A stretch of 64,000 nucleotides of DNA from positions 11,138,501 to 11,202,500 of the forward strand of contig NC_134148.1 of NCBI RefSeq assembly GCF_033958435.1, in the 5' to 3' direction. This DNA comes from Carettochelys insculpta (lineage: Eukaryota; Chordata; Testudines; Carettochelyidae). Positions 23,136 to 34,271 of the stretch are shown in pieces. The stretch's first letter is position 1, and every line of letters begins with the position of its first letter. Position numbers and translations under genes: made by a program. Below the pieces are notes generated by a model. It saw nothing but the letters and a program-made list of their open reading frames with translations. It ran no database searches and had not been told where the DNA came from.

Positions 23136-23392
23136 AGGTCTACATTAGGCATTCAAGTTGATCTAAGTTAAATTAGTAGCATAACTCAAATCAACGTAGC
23201 TTAAATCTGATTACCCCCGATTCCACACTTCACTGGGTCAAAGGAAGAGGTTCTCCCACTGACTTCCTTTATTCATCTTGTTCTGTTGGGAGTACCACAG
23301 TCAACATCCTTACCACTGGCAGTCAATTTAGTGGGTCTTAACTAGGTGCTTGCAGCACTGATTCCATCTGTAGTGGAGACAGGCCCTCAAAT
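23136..23392. mobile_element. Probable Harbinger-type MITE
   Basis: The left end AGGTCTACATTAGGC and right end GTAGTGGAGACAGGCC are approximately inverted. The interior has the AAGTTGATCTAAGTTAAATTAG-like wording of TCTAC MITEs, here split into shorter blocks. Degenerate. Confidence 0.45.
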
Positions 23393-23600
23393 GCCTGTAA
23401 TTAAAGTGGAATGAATTCTCAGCACACAGGTGATCCTCAACATGCTGAGTGACCAGTGCAAAATAACAGTGCACACAAGTTGAAAAAACTTGCAGAGCTT
23501 TTTGACCTGATAGTTCACAAATACGATTGCTGAGCAGAACTCTACACACACGCACGCACTACCTCCCATGCTGTCCGGCAATGTTCAACCTAAAAGATCT

Positions 23601-23716
23601 CACTGATTTAAGATTGAAGGTTTAAGTCAGGAGCTCTTTAGCTTGGGGGGGTGGGGGGGAGGGGAGAACGCTACAATACTACCGGTCAGGCATACCGCAA
23701 GGAAACTAAACTTACT
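23601..23716 (+). repeat. Direct repeat copy 2, upstream of second CR1 fragment
   Basis: Matches 22600-22706 with substitutions and an expanded G-rich core (GGGGGGGTGGGGGG). It ends at the same CTAAACTTAC boundary, after which the two loci diverge. Confidence 0.6.
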
Positions 23717-24752
23717 GGAGATTCATTGTTCAAATGTTTTAGTTTGCAGATGACACCAAGTTGTTCAGGACAGTCAAAAGCAAAAGGGATTGTGAAGAAC
23801 TACAAAAAGATCTCAGCAAACTGAGTGATTGGGCAGCAAAATGGCAAATGAAATTTAATGTGGGTAAGTGTAAGGTAATGCATGTTGGAAAAAATAACCC
23901 AAATTACACGTACTACATGATGGGGTCAAATTTAGCTACGACAGATCAGGAAAGGGATCTTGGAGTTATAGTGGATAGTTCTCTGAAGACATCCACGCAG
24001 TGTGCAGCGGCAGTTAGTAAGGCAAATAGGATGTTAGGAATTATTAAAAAAGGGATCGATAATAAGACAAAAGATATCATACTTCCCCTATATAAAACTA
24101 TGGTACGCCCACATCTCGAGTACTGCGTGCAGATGTGGTCTCCTCACCTCAAAAAAGATATATTGGCATTAGAAAAGGTTCAGAAAAGGGCGACTAAGAT
24201 GATTAGGGGCTTGGAAAGGGTCCCATATGGGGAGAGGCTAGAGAGACTGGGACTTTTCAGTTTGGAAAAAAGGCGATCGAGGGGCGATATGATAGAGGTA
24301 TATAAAATCATGAATGGTGTGGAGAAAGTGAATACAGAAAAATTATTTACCTTTTCCCATAATACAAGAACTAGGGGACACCAAATGAAATTGATGGGTA
24401 GTAGGTTCAAAACTAATAAAAGGAAATTTTTCTTCACATAGCGCACAGTCAACCTGTGGAACTCCTTGCCCGAGGAGGCTGTGAAGGCCAGGACTCTATT
24501 AGGGTTTAAAAAAGAGCTTGATAAATTTTTGCAGGTCAGGTCCATAAATGGCTATTAGCCAGGGATAAAGTATGGTGCCCTAGCCTTCAGAACAAGGGCA
24601 GGAGATGGATGGCAGGAGATAAATCACTTGTCTTCTGTTCTCCTTCTCTGGGGCACCTGGCATTGGCCACCGTCGGCAGATGGGATGCTGGGCTTGATGG
24701 ACCTTTGGTCTGACCCAGTATGGCCATTCTTATGTTCTTATGTTCTTATACT
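23717..24752 (+). mobile_element. CR1 LINE, 3' third including RT C-terminal half
   Basis: The copy begins just before the RT catalytic box FADD (23743-23754) and runs through the conserved thumb and C-terminal part (LGVIVDSSLKTS, MVRPHLEYCVQMWSP, VQKRATKMIRGLE, LGLFSLEKRRSRGDMIEVYKIM). It is open to a TAG at 24439-24441; the same frame then continues with NLWNSLPEEAVKAR, so the stop is internal and the copy dead. The 3' end TGGCCATTCTTATGTTCTTATGTTCTT is of the CR1 repeat-tail type. 5'-truncated, like most CR1 copies, by incomplete target-primed reverse transcription. Confidence 0.92.
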
Positions 24753-25465
24753 GCATTTGCTCTTTTAAACGCTTCTCGTTCTGTATTACTGGTACGCTAC
24801 TTTTTTAGAAGAAAAAAAAAAGGTGAATGGCAGCCAGTAATGTAGCTAACAACATTAGGGAGCTGGTTTGCAGATCCTCCTGTGCTCAAGAGACTGTAAA
24901 TCAATTTGTTGCACTACTGGATGGTGCATGAATTATTCACGTCCATAATAATCAGCAGAGTGTTTTACAGACACAATGCATTATCCTGGTTCTTTCTGAA
25001 GAATAAAATGGAGACATACTCTAACATCATGTTTACCAAAACGTGCAGTACAAAACACAATATACATAATTCTTCCACTCAGAGTTTTTTCTGGAAAGTT
25101 TCGAGTCTTTCTGTAAGCACCCAGCACAAGTGGTACTATTACTTCTCAACAGCAAATTAACATGTTTTAACTTAGGCTGAGGAAAAGACAAGAAAAATAC
25201 CCCTTTAGGGATACGTGCCTTCGCAGCTGCAGGATTAGTTTCAAAACACAGCTAATATTTCTAAAATCAGAACGTATGCTTTAGGTTCACATCATCATCA
25301 AGAGCCGTGTGGCGCATCCCCTCTGCCTTCCCACAACACCTAGGAGAAAAAGTGTCCAGTGCACTGTGGGATACATACCCACAGTGTACTGCTCTGTCAA
25401 TGGTCATAGCGTAGATGTGATCTGATGACAGAGGGAGCACATGTGAACAATCATTCTGATATTTA
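24753..25465. other. No gene seen
   Basis: AT-rich unique-looking sequence. The frame at 24906-25160 shows no recognisable domain. Confidence 0.3.
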
Positions 25466-25597
25466 TTATAGTCACAGAGAGGTAGTCTGTATCTTCACAA
25501 AACAAAAAAGCGGTCATGTAGCACTTTAAAGACTAACAAAATAATGAATTCAGTGATGAGCTTTCGTGGGACAGACCCACTTCTTCAGATCTGTGTG
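25466..25597 (-). mobile_element. PLE 3' end, minus
   Basis: Reverse-complement copy of the PLE tail (AGCACTTTAAAGACTAAC, then GATGAGCTTTCGTGGGAC and CCCACTTCTTCAG). It abuts the left arm of the 25.6-26.0 kb palindrome. Confidence 0.7.
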
Positions 25598-26022
25598 CCA
25601 AACTTAATTACCACATAAAAATCAGACGGTTAGATGTGGTTCTAAAGCTTTGTCTACATGTAAAAGTTTTGGCAACAAAACATATTAACACCTAAAAGCT
25701 GACATAATAAAAATCACAAAACAAAACCAAAAAGCAGTCATGCAGCATTTTAAAGATTAACAAAGTAATTTATTAGGTGATGCCACTGCTGAAGATCTGA
25801 AGAAGTGGGTGTGCCCCACAAAAGCTCATCACCTAATACATTATTTTGTTAGTCTTTAAAGTGCTACATGACTGCTTTTTGTTTTGTGGTTTTTATTATG
25901 TCAACTGTTAGGTTCCAATATGTTTGGCTGCCAAAACTTTTAAGTGTAGACAAAGCTTTAGAACTGCATCCTTAAGCATCCTCAACAATCTGATTTTTGT
26001 GGTAATTAAGTTTGGCACACAG
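25598..26022. repeat. 425-bp palindrome with PLE tails as inner arms
   Basis: The outer ends GTGTGCCAAACTTAATTACC and GGTAATTAAGTTTGGCACAC are exact inverted copies. Inward follow CTTTGTCTACATGTAAAAG versus CTTTTAAGTGTAGACAAAG, then ACATAATAAAAATCACAAAAC versus its inverse (20 bases or so each), and finally two PLE tails head to head (minus 25733-25790, plus 25798-25882). The arms are about 200 bp, the centre near 25795. The pattern fits a foldback/MITE whose centre carries an inverted PLE pair, or an inverted duplication of a MITE-PLE junction. Confidence 0.75.
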
Positions 26023-28721
26023 AAAATCCTAAATCGGCTATCAATGGAAAGCAAGCCAGATGCAAAACCTTCCCTGAACCATCTTTCCTCTCAATAAGCT
26101 GGAGTACAGGTGCTTCAAAATGACACATCTTTTTCATATGAAGTCTTTGGGGTGAAGTACAGGGAACTACACAGCCATATTAAGCAGGGTCATTTATATC
26201 ATCTACTAAAGAAGAAGCCATAATTAGTGTCAGTGGGGCTAAGGAAAGAGGCCAAAAAATATTCATCTTTCCTAAATTCAGTTGTGTTGGGATAACATGC
26301 CCCGAAGTCTCAAAACTGGGACTATGGTTTAACTGTCCCAATGGTAGACGATCATAACCTTTGGGGGCCGAACATGTGTGTCAGCTCACTCACAAAGGAT
26401 CAAACTGCCTAGCAAGATTCCCATTTCAGACACCAGCCTGCATTTATCACACTACTCATGTGTCCATAAAACATACAAAAACAAAACTTCAAGCATAAAT
26501 TCTCTCCAGCTTATTACTCTGGTCCAACTTTTTGGCAGTCACTTCTACAGCATATGGACATGATGCACAAACATGTTCTGTCAGTAAAACTTCAGGAGTC
26601 AATGACTTGTACAAAAGCACTGGAAGTTTTCCTATATGCAAACAGGAATACCTCAGAAGACCAAAGAGTGCTACGTGCCACAGCAGCATTCTGTGTGATG
26701 AGTGTTTTTAAGGCAGTTCAAGGAAGTCATGTACAGATTGCCATGGCTGGATATATTTGTGGAGTACAAGAATTAACATTTCTATTCAAATTAGAATGCC
26801 ATTTCCTAACTACATTTGCCTTATAATTATTACTGTATGAGATTCAGGAATAATATTTTAGGATTGCCACCTCCACATTCCCAGTGAGCACTCCTCTTTG
26901 GAAAGTTGCATTTGAGCACAGATTTAAATATATTGGCTTTTTGATCGAGACCAAGCACTTGCAAATTCAGAGCAAATTCTCTTCCACAACTTACAATAAT
27001 ATGTAGAAACTGCTCTGTAAATCTCAGTCACGTAGACGAAATCAGGCAGCAATTTGGATGTACTGTTTTCTTTAAGTCTTACTTTCACTTATACAGTTTG
27101 TTACTTTGCGGGGGTATAAACTGAATAAAGCGTCATGCTCAAACCACAATCCCCAACATGCCTGCAAATAGAGGGGCTCAAATCCAGCCTTGATGCTGGA
27201 GCTCAAGTAATTCGTTTCTTAACTAAGAGGTTGTTTTTCTTTTTTAAAATCCACCCTCCAGCCCTGCCATGCTTTTTACAACGCTAATCTGTGTCCCCAG
27301 CTTCAGAGGATGATAAGAACCTAATCATGCATCCAGCCAACTGTAGCTACAGTATGGCAGGAAAAAAAAAATCCACCTATCTCATAGTTTGAAGCATTCA
27401 GTTGGAGACCTTACCACAGCTACCTCAATCTTGTGCATAAAAATACTCAACTTTCACATGTAGACTTTCTTAAGTGGAGAATTCCACAGCCTGGCTACAT
27501 CTATGTTAAGAGAAAGCCATATCAAACAGCAGGAGAATGTGGCATTCAACTTTCAAGTCTGCATATGTTTTCCTGGTAGCAATGGAGAAAGGATGCCAAT
27601 AATACACCAAAAAAAGCAAGTGACAAAATTAACAGCCTGCAGGAATTTATGCGTGAACTTGTGCTCAAATTCCTCCTTTGCAGTATGATTAATGGGAAAT
27701 ACTTGGGTCAAATACCTGGGTCAGTTTAATGGAAATAATGACTCTTGTCTTGAACTCACAATAAACAATATCCATGCAGACACACCCCTGCTCATGCTAT
27801 TCACCAGCACTTCTATTTATTATCAACTCTCAGAGAGAGCCAAACAGATCTTAAAGTTAGATTTATGGATAGCCTTCAAAATCTGTGAGGTTTAGTTCCC
27901 CTGAGTACTGGTGTTAAATTAATTAATAAATTGTGTAGCAAGATTCCAAACAATTTCCAGAAAATGGTAACAACCAGCCAGTTCCTTCTACACACCATTA
28001 CAGATGTATCTGACCTTAGTAACCAGTCAAAATCAAGGGGCACTTTTTTTAATTTGCTTTTTTAATAAACTGATTCCTCTTCTGCTTTAAGGTCTTTGAA
28101 TTCAGCCCCTGCTTATTTGAGATTATTTGTGTTTATTTAATTGGGAGATCTAACAGCTCTGAAAACAGACCTTGCAAGCTATAGTTAGATATTTGCTTAA
28201 CCGCTAATGGATCCTAAAGCATGCTAGTTATTGTGGTATTTTAGTCTGCTCTCTTTACACCTTGCTACAGTGGGTGTAAGTTTTCTTGGTAAAATTAACT
28301 TAAAATTAGATTCACAGTTAAGGCAGGACCAGACCAAATAAAATAAGGATGCAGTTTTTGAAAGCAATATGCTTAAAACTTGATTCTTCAAAACATGCTG
28401 AGATCTCTAGCAAGTCTGCCATATTTTTCTTCAATCATGAGCACCCAAATAGCTCTAGTTGGCATCTTTCATTTGGGAGGCACCAACCGTTCTCTAAGCA
28501 GCATTGCAAAGTCTCCACCTTCATTTAAATGAATCTTGAGTGGCTGTGATGAAAGTGAGCAAAAAACATTAAATAACTGTGACTAAGACACTGTGGCAGG
28601 GCCAAGAACTCTCAACCAATAGCTCCCAAGATAGCACCTACCCCATTTACTTCTGTGGCCCCTAACTAAGAAGTCAATGAAGAAATGTCAACATTCACAC
28701 GCTGCTCACACAGACTTGCAA
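26023..28721. other. No gene seen over 2.7 kb
   Basis: AT-rich, unique-looking DNA with A and T tracts. Frames such as 26554-26826 and 27692-27895 show no recognisable domain or flanking splice signals. If the CpG island at 49-51 kb drives a minus-strand gene this could be intron, but nothing here proves it. Confidence 0.3.
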
Positions 28722-29395
28722 GACAAAAAAGCAGTAAAGTAGCACTTTAAAGACAAACAAAATAATTTATTAGGTGAGCTTTCATGAGAAAGACCCACTT
28801 CTTCAGACCATAGCCATACCAGAATAGACTCAATATTTAAGGCATAGAGAACCAAAAATAGTAATCAAGGTTGACAAATCAGAAAAAAAATTACCAAGGT
28901 GAGCAAACCAGAGAGAGTAGAGGGGCATGGGGAGGGGGAGAGAGTCAAGAATTAGATTAAGCCAAGATTGCAAAAGAGCCCCTATAATGACCCAGAAAAT
29001 TCGCATCCCAGTTCAAACCACGTGTTAATGTGTCCAATTTGAATATAAAAGAGTTCAGCAGCCTCTCTTTCCAAAGTAGTGTGAAAATTCCTCTTCAGTA
29101 ACACACAAACTCTTAAGTCATTAACAGAATGGTCCACTCCATCAAAATGTCGGCTGACCGGTTTGTGGATCAGGAGTGTTTTTATGTCTGTTTCATGCCC
29201 ATTAACTCTTTGTCTAAGAGACTTTGAAGTCTGTCCAATATACAAAGCATCTGGGCATTGTTGGCACATGGTGGCATATATGATATTAATTGAGGAACAT
29301 GATAATGTGCCCATGATTCTGTGACTAACCTGGTTAGAGTTGCAAGAAAGGTCAAACCTGCTGCTAGCGGCAGTTAATTTTGGAGAGAGCCTTAT
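28722..29395 (-). pseudogene. Penelope-like element relic: GIY-YIG endonuclease domain plus 3' end
   Basis: The minus strand at 29314-28982 encodes a GIY-YIG nuclease of the type fused to Penelope reverse transcriptases: INIIYATMCQQCPDALYIGQ, followed by LRQRVNGHETDI, then HFDGVDHSVNDLRVCVL and the conserved Glu in LEREAAELFYI. The frame stays open upstream to about 29390 (CNSNQVSHRIMG), where the copy is truncated; the RT part is missing. The nuclease would nick target DNA for integration. Downstream lie a 3' UTR-like segment and the tail (GGTATGGCTATGGTCTGAAG ... CTAATAAATTATTTTGT) seen as isolated copies all over the window, identifying those copies as truncated PLEs. Family placement (Neptune/Poseidon-like) is inference. 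Confidence 0.85.
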
Positions 29396-30289
29396 TTTAT
29401 TTCCACTTGGAGTACTTCCGATTACAAATATGAAGTGGGAGCAAAGGAAGCAAAAGAGATTTCTCCTAATCCAAGCAATTCACATAGCCAAGAAACTTCT
29501 GCTTACAACACCTGATGGGCACTGTGACACAATTATTTTAATTTCTCCCAGACATTAAAACTCTCTACATTCATTCAATCACTCACCCGTAACCTGACAC
29601 AGTCTGATTATAACAAGAGTTTCTATAAAATAAGTCAAGAACAGAGGCCTGAAAAACCCACAAGCTGACAGTTTGGCACAGACACTCAATGCTATTTCGT
29701 GCACAATACAATAAGCTCTAATACTGCACTTTACATATCATAAATCCCCATTCTGAACACTACAGCAGAAATAGCATCTGATACACATCAGGTACTTGCT
29801 TTCCACATTAGAAGTAGATTCCTTAACCTTCAAAGAGGCATTTGTTTTAATTGGTTTATTATTTTTTACTTCCACCCCCAGGGTGCAAAGGAAAGACGGC
29901 ATCGCCTCAATGTAGCATCCAGCTGAACAGCTGACAATGGTAAGGAATTTAACACCAAATTTTCCCCAACATACAATATCAAATTAATCCGATCATCAGG
30001 TTTATGCACCTTAAATTACTATTCAGTGCAGCAGGCAGCTATGGTCACAGTCTACTAACTCAATAACTAGATAAGTATTTAAGGGCAACATGAAACTGCT
30101 GAGCTGGAATTCATATGCAAATTTGGCACTATTAGAATGGGTGTGAATAGGAACTGGCAATGGCTCCATTACAATAGGTAATTTTCCACTTTCTGTATTC
30201 TCACCTTCTTATCCACGCCCACCTTGGCTGAATTACCTCTGATGTAACACTCCTCTCTGTATCCCTGTGTGTTTCTTTTCCTTTCACTT
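29396..30289. other. No gene seen
   Basis: AT-rich sequence without recognisable coding potential or repeat structure. Confidence 0.3.
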
Positions 30290-30395
30290 CATGCATCTGA
30301 TGAAATGAACTCCAACTCGCAAAAGCTTATGCCATAATAAGATTGTTAGTCTTTAAGGGGACGCTGCACTCCTTGTTGCTTTTGCGGAGCAAAAA
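30290..30395 (+). mobile_element. PLE-type 3' end, second family, plus
   Basis: Contains GCATCTGATGAAATGAACTC, AAAAGCTTATGCCATAATAA and GTTAGTCTTTAAGG in the order of the PLE tails, but with different wording from the 28.7-kb family. Confidence 0.55.
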
Positions 30396-30951
30396 GCTAG
30401 TTATAGTTAGTTTCATGAAATATAACTTATTTGCCACCTACAGCCAGCCTGATATCTCTTAACATGATTAATCTAGAAAAGAACCAGTTTCTCATTAACT
30501 CAATCAGTATGGTCATGTTAATGGAAGCAGATTCTTTAACGTCAGCAGTTGTGGCTGGAGTTTCGAGCAATAACTGGATTTCAATACAATGGTGTAAGTG
30601 AAAGACAGACACACTCCTGGAGGTGCGCATTGTTTCCCCTTCAAAGTGCTGCTCCAAACAGCCATCTTAATTTATTTGATAGCCATGACTAACCGTAACC
30701 TGTGTTAACCTGTTTAGTTTTTTATCCAGATCAGTTGTCCATGTCAGCATTTTTAAAGTATTACCCTCATTTAACACTTGTGAGACTGCTTTCATCTGAC
30801 ATCCCTTAGTAACACTAACACTCAGAAATCTCCTCCTTTATTGAGGACCTCCAGTACAAACTTGCCACGAAGCACCTGCAAGGACTAATTGTTAACAATG
30901 ACAGCAAAGAATAGTCCCCATGCTATTAATTCCTAGGCAGCCATCAACTGT

Positions 30952-31205
30952 ACAGGGTGAATCTCTCTAATACAAAACACTCTCATCAGGTAACATCCAT
31001 AATCTGGCATGATGTGTGTGGCCAAGTTTCCCATGGTCCCATAAAGTTTGTTTATAGCCACCATCCCTGGCTCTGAGTGTTCTGTGCTGTTTATTTGCTG
31101 TAATTTACTCCTACATGTCTTCTACACACCCAGTAAGCTGTGGAAGTGTTAGTAATGTGGAAGAAAATATTACCCTCCTATCATCAAGCACCAGTTGAAG
31201 CTGTA
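30952..31205. mobile_element. CAGGTTGAAC-type MITE, copy 2, diverged
   Basis: Collinear with 12643-12900: ACAGGGTGAATCTCTCTAAT, then GGCCAAGTTTCCCATGGTCC, AAAGTTTGTTTATAGCC and GTGTTCTGTGCTG. The right end is eroded. Confidence 0.6.
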
Positions 31206-31399
31206 CGAGCTATGTCACTATCTAGTGGAAACCTGACATGTCTATACCACTGTAGACCAAAATATTCAGCCAAAAGACATGGGATACAGAACTCCACTAG
31301 TTGACTGGAAGCACAACAACATACAAAGTAAATAATCTCAATGTTCGCAGATTTGGCCTTAAAATATGCAGCGAGGTAGTCACTGTCAGACCAAGGACA

Positions 31400-31545
31400 C
31401 TAGAGAGGCATGGTGGGTGAGTTAATATCTTCTATTGGACCAACTACTGTTAGTGAGAGAGACAAGCTCATGAAGACCTGTGTGCAGCTCAAAAGGTGTT
31501 GGTCCAACAAACAATTACCTCACCCACCTTCCCTCTCCAATACTT
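31400..31545. repeat. Inverted pair of a dispersed retroelement end
   Basis: GGTGGGTGAGTTAATATCTT on the left is mirrored by TTACCTCACCCACCTT on the right, with TTGGACCAAC and GTTGGTCCAA as inner mirror blocks. The arrangement equals that of the PLE inverted pairs. The wording is shared with 9970-10150. Confidence 0.55.
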
Positions 31546-32420
31546 AAGGAAATGAGTTCTGCTGGGTCAAGTTTGAATTTAGAGACAATTACTTACATTT
31601 GCCAAAAAAAAAACAACCCAACAACTGTTAACTACTGATGGCTTCAAAACAGCTATGGGAAAACCAACAGAAGCTCCACTAACACAGCAGGAAATTATGG
31701 TACCTCAGCATCACTCCATAAACTGAATAAATTATGTTTTTGGTAAATCTCCAAATGATACCTCACTAAGTTTGCTAACACTGGTAGGGTCTAGAACAGT
31801 GGCAAGATTGCAGTTGAAAGGACCCTTAATTTAAGTTTGGAGTCCACTTAATTGATATTTGACACCAAAGCTAAAAATAAAAAGGGGTGGGTGGAAGCCA
31901 ATTCTATTAATAATTGCACCATGATTCTACTTTCTAATTAGCTTTACTTTTTCCTGAATTTGTAGTAATATTCAACTTCTATTTATGCTGCTTATCTGGC
32001 CATTACTGTGTATTTGAGCAGCTCAATCTTTGATATATTTACCCTTACTACACCACTGAGGGGGAGGGAATTACTATTATTCCCACTTCAATGATACAGA
32101 ACTAAGAAAAATATCATGTCAGTGATGCACCCAGGGTCACACAGGAAGTAAGGCAAAGCAGGAATTTGAAAATGCGCGTTCAAGCTCTGAGTTAGTAATC
32201 TTACAGATCTTCACTTTTACAAAGCTGTAAAGACTTTGCTATAGTTAAAGAAAAAAGGCACCACTGTCTGAGGTGTTGTCACCTGTCATCCTCTTCAGTC
32301 TGGGGAAATACATTCTAACTCTGGGGTGGGCATAATTTTTGATGGGGGCCACTCCAAGAATCTGGAAAGTGGTCAAGTTTCCCACTCTCTCACAATATTC
32401 ATGGAGGAGGTTCAGGGTCT
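31546..32420. other. No gene seen
   Basis: AT-rich sequence. Short open frames only. Confidence 0.3.
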
Positions 32421-32640
32421 GGGATGGACAATGGCTGCAGAAGGGAGCTTGGGGTAAGGGACTGGCGTGCAGGAGAGTGTGGAGTCTGGGAGGTAGTTTG
32501 GGTGAAGGAGGCAGTTGAGACATGGGGCAAGGGATTGGGGTGCAGGGGTTTGCGCTGTGACCTAGGGCAGGAGGCAGTTGTGACCTGGGGCAGAGGATTG
32601 GGGTACAGGGGGTTGGGCTGTGAGCTGGGCCAGGGGGCAG
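32421..32640. repeat. GC-rich tandem minisatellite
   Basis: A roughly 55-60 bp unit is repeated imperfectly: GGGGCAAGGGATTGGGGTGC, GGGGCAGAGGATTGGGGTAC and intervening GGCAGTTGxGACCTGGG blocks. Open frames on both strands are a by-product. Confidence 0.65.
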
Positions 32641-33838
32641 TTATCATTGAATCACAGAACACCAGAACTGGGAGGGACCTTGAGAGGTTATCGAGTCTAG
32701 TCCCTTGCCCTCATGGCAGGAACAAGCATCACCTAAACCATCCCTGAGAGATGTCATTCTAACCTCCTCTAAAATATCTTCACAACCTCCCTAGGCAATT
32801 TATTCCAGTGTTTAACCACCCTGACAGTTGAAAAGCTTTTCCTAATGCCCAACCTAAACTTTCCTTGCTGCAGTTTAAGACCATTGATCCTTGTCCCATC
32901 CTCAGAGGCCAAGGAGAACAATTTTTCGTCCTCCTCCTTGTAACCCTCTTGCAGGTACTTGAAAACCGCTATCGTGTCCCCTCTCAGTCTTCTCTTTTCT
33001 AAAGTAAGCAAGACTAGTTCTTGCAGTCTTCCCTCATAGCTCATGTTCTCAAGACCTTTAATCATACTTGTTGCTCTTCTCTGGACCTTCTTCAATTTCT
33101 CCATCTTTCTTGAAACGTGGTGCCCAGAACTGGACATAATACTCTAACTGATGCCTAATCAGCACTGTGTAGAGCAGAAGAATGACTCCTCATGTCTTAC
33201 TCACCACAGTCCTGTTATTGGATCCCAGAATCATGTTCACGTTTTTGCAACAGTGTCACACTGTTGACTCCTAGTTACCTTGTCGTCCACTCACATCCCT
33301 TTCTACAGCACTCCTTCCTAGACAGTTGCTTCCCATTCTATATGTATGAAGCTGATTATGCCTTCCTAAGTGGAGTACTTTGCATTTGTCCCTATTAAAC
33401 TTCATCCTATTTACCTCTCCAGATCATTTTGAATTATGACCCTATCCACCACAGCAGTTGCAACCCCTCCCAGCTTGGTATCATCTGAAAAGTTAATAAA
33501 TGTATTCTCCATGCCAATATCTAAATTGTTGATGAAGATATTGAATAGAACTGGTCCCAAAACAGACCCCTGTGGAGCCCCGCTTGTTATGCCCTTCCAG
33601 CATGACTGCAAACCATTAATAATGACTCTATGAGAACAGTTATCCAGACAGTTATGCACCCTTCTTATAGTAGCCCCATCTAAAGTGTATTTAGCTGGTT
33701 TATTGATAAGATCATGTACGACCATATCAAATACCTTACCTAAAGTCTAGGTATGCCACATCCACCTCTTCTCTCTTACCCACAAGACTTGTTAGCCTAC
33801 CAAAGAAAGCTATCAGATTGTTCTGGCATGATTTGTTA
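32641..33838 (-). mobile_element. CR1 LINE 3' portion, minus
   Basis: Reading from 33838 leftwards, the RT begins around LIAFFGRLTSLVGKREEVD, passes the palm segment SGAPQGSVLGPVLFNIFIND-like (here ending NLD) and the catalytic box in the variant form FSDD (33486-33497). The C-terminal domain follows (VQRRATSMIKGLE, LTLEKRRLRGDTIAVFKYL, VVKHWNKLPREVV). The 3' end at 32645 carries the CR1 GGGAGGGACCTTGAGAGGTT-type terminus in inverse. Several frame breaks separate the two open pieces at 33725-33411 and 33137-32769. The second residue of the FADD box is substituted here. The 5' end coincides with the terminal repeat of DIRS-B. Confidence 0.9.
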
Positions 33839-33842
33839 AGCA

Positions 33843-34225
33843 AAGTTACTCACCTCAGTGCAGTCACTATTGTTCTTCAAGATGTGTGCCCAATGGGTGC
33901 TCCACTGTAGGTGCTGGGCTCATCCCAGCGCCGCAGATCAGTGACTCTTCATAGCTGTATCTAGCCGGTCTGTGCATGCACCACCATGGTGTCTCTCTGT
34001 TCATGCTCTTTGAATCACGTGTGCAGACTGGCTCGAGCCCGTTCCTCAAAACCACTCCAGAAACGGTGAGAAAGAACAAACAAACAAGGCAGACTCCGAA
34101 GGAGGGTGGGTCGTGGAGCACCCAAGGGACACATATCTTGAAGAATAATAGTTACTGCACCGAGGTGAGTAACTTCGCTTTCTTCGAGTGATATCCCGTG
34201 GGTGCTCCACTGTAGGTGATGGTGT
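33843..34225. repeat. DIRS-B terminal repeats: inverted pair plus a third copy
   Basis: Arm 1 (33843-33905) and arm 2 (34113-34175) are inverted relative to each other, with shared words AGTTACTCACCT, TTCTTCAAGAT and GGGTGCTCCAC. Immediately beyond arm 2, 34176-34225 repeats TTCTTCGAGTG...GGGTGCTCCACTGTAGG in the orientation of arm 1. DIRS elements carry inverted termini plus an internal region complementary to them, used to circularise; this block fits that design. Confidence 0.7.
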
Positions 34226-34271
34226 AGCAGTTCCCCAATAAATGGAGGAAGGAATAGGAAAACAAAGTGAG

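Noticed and set aside
32421..32640. CRISPR-like array
   Set aside because: Repeats are contiguous and degenerate with no unique spacers, in a vertebrate genome context; a minisatellite.
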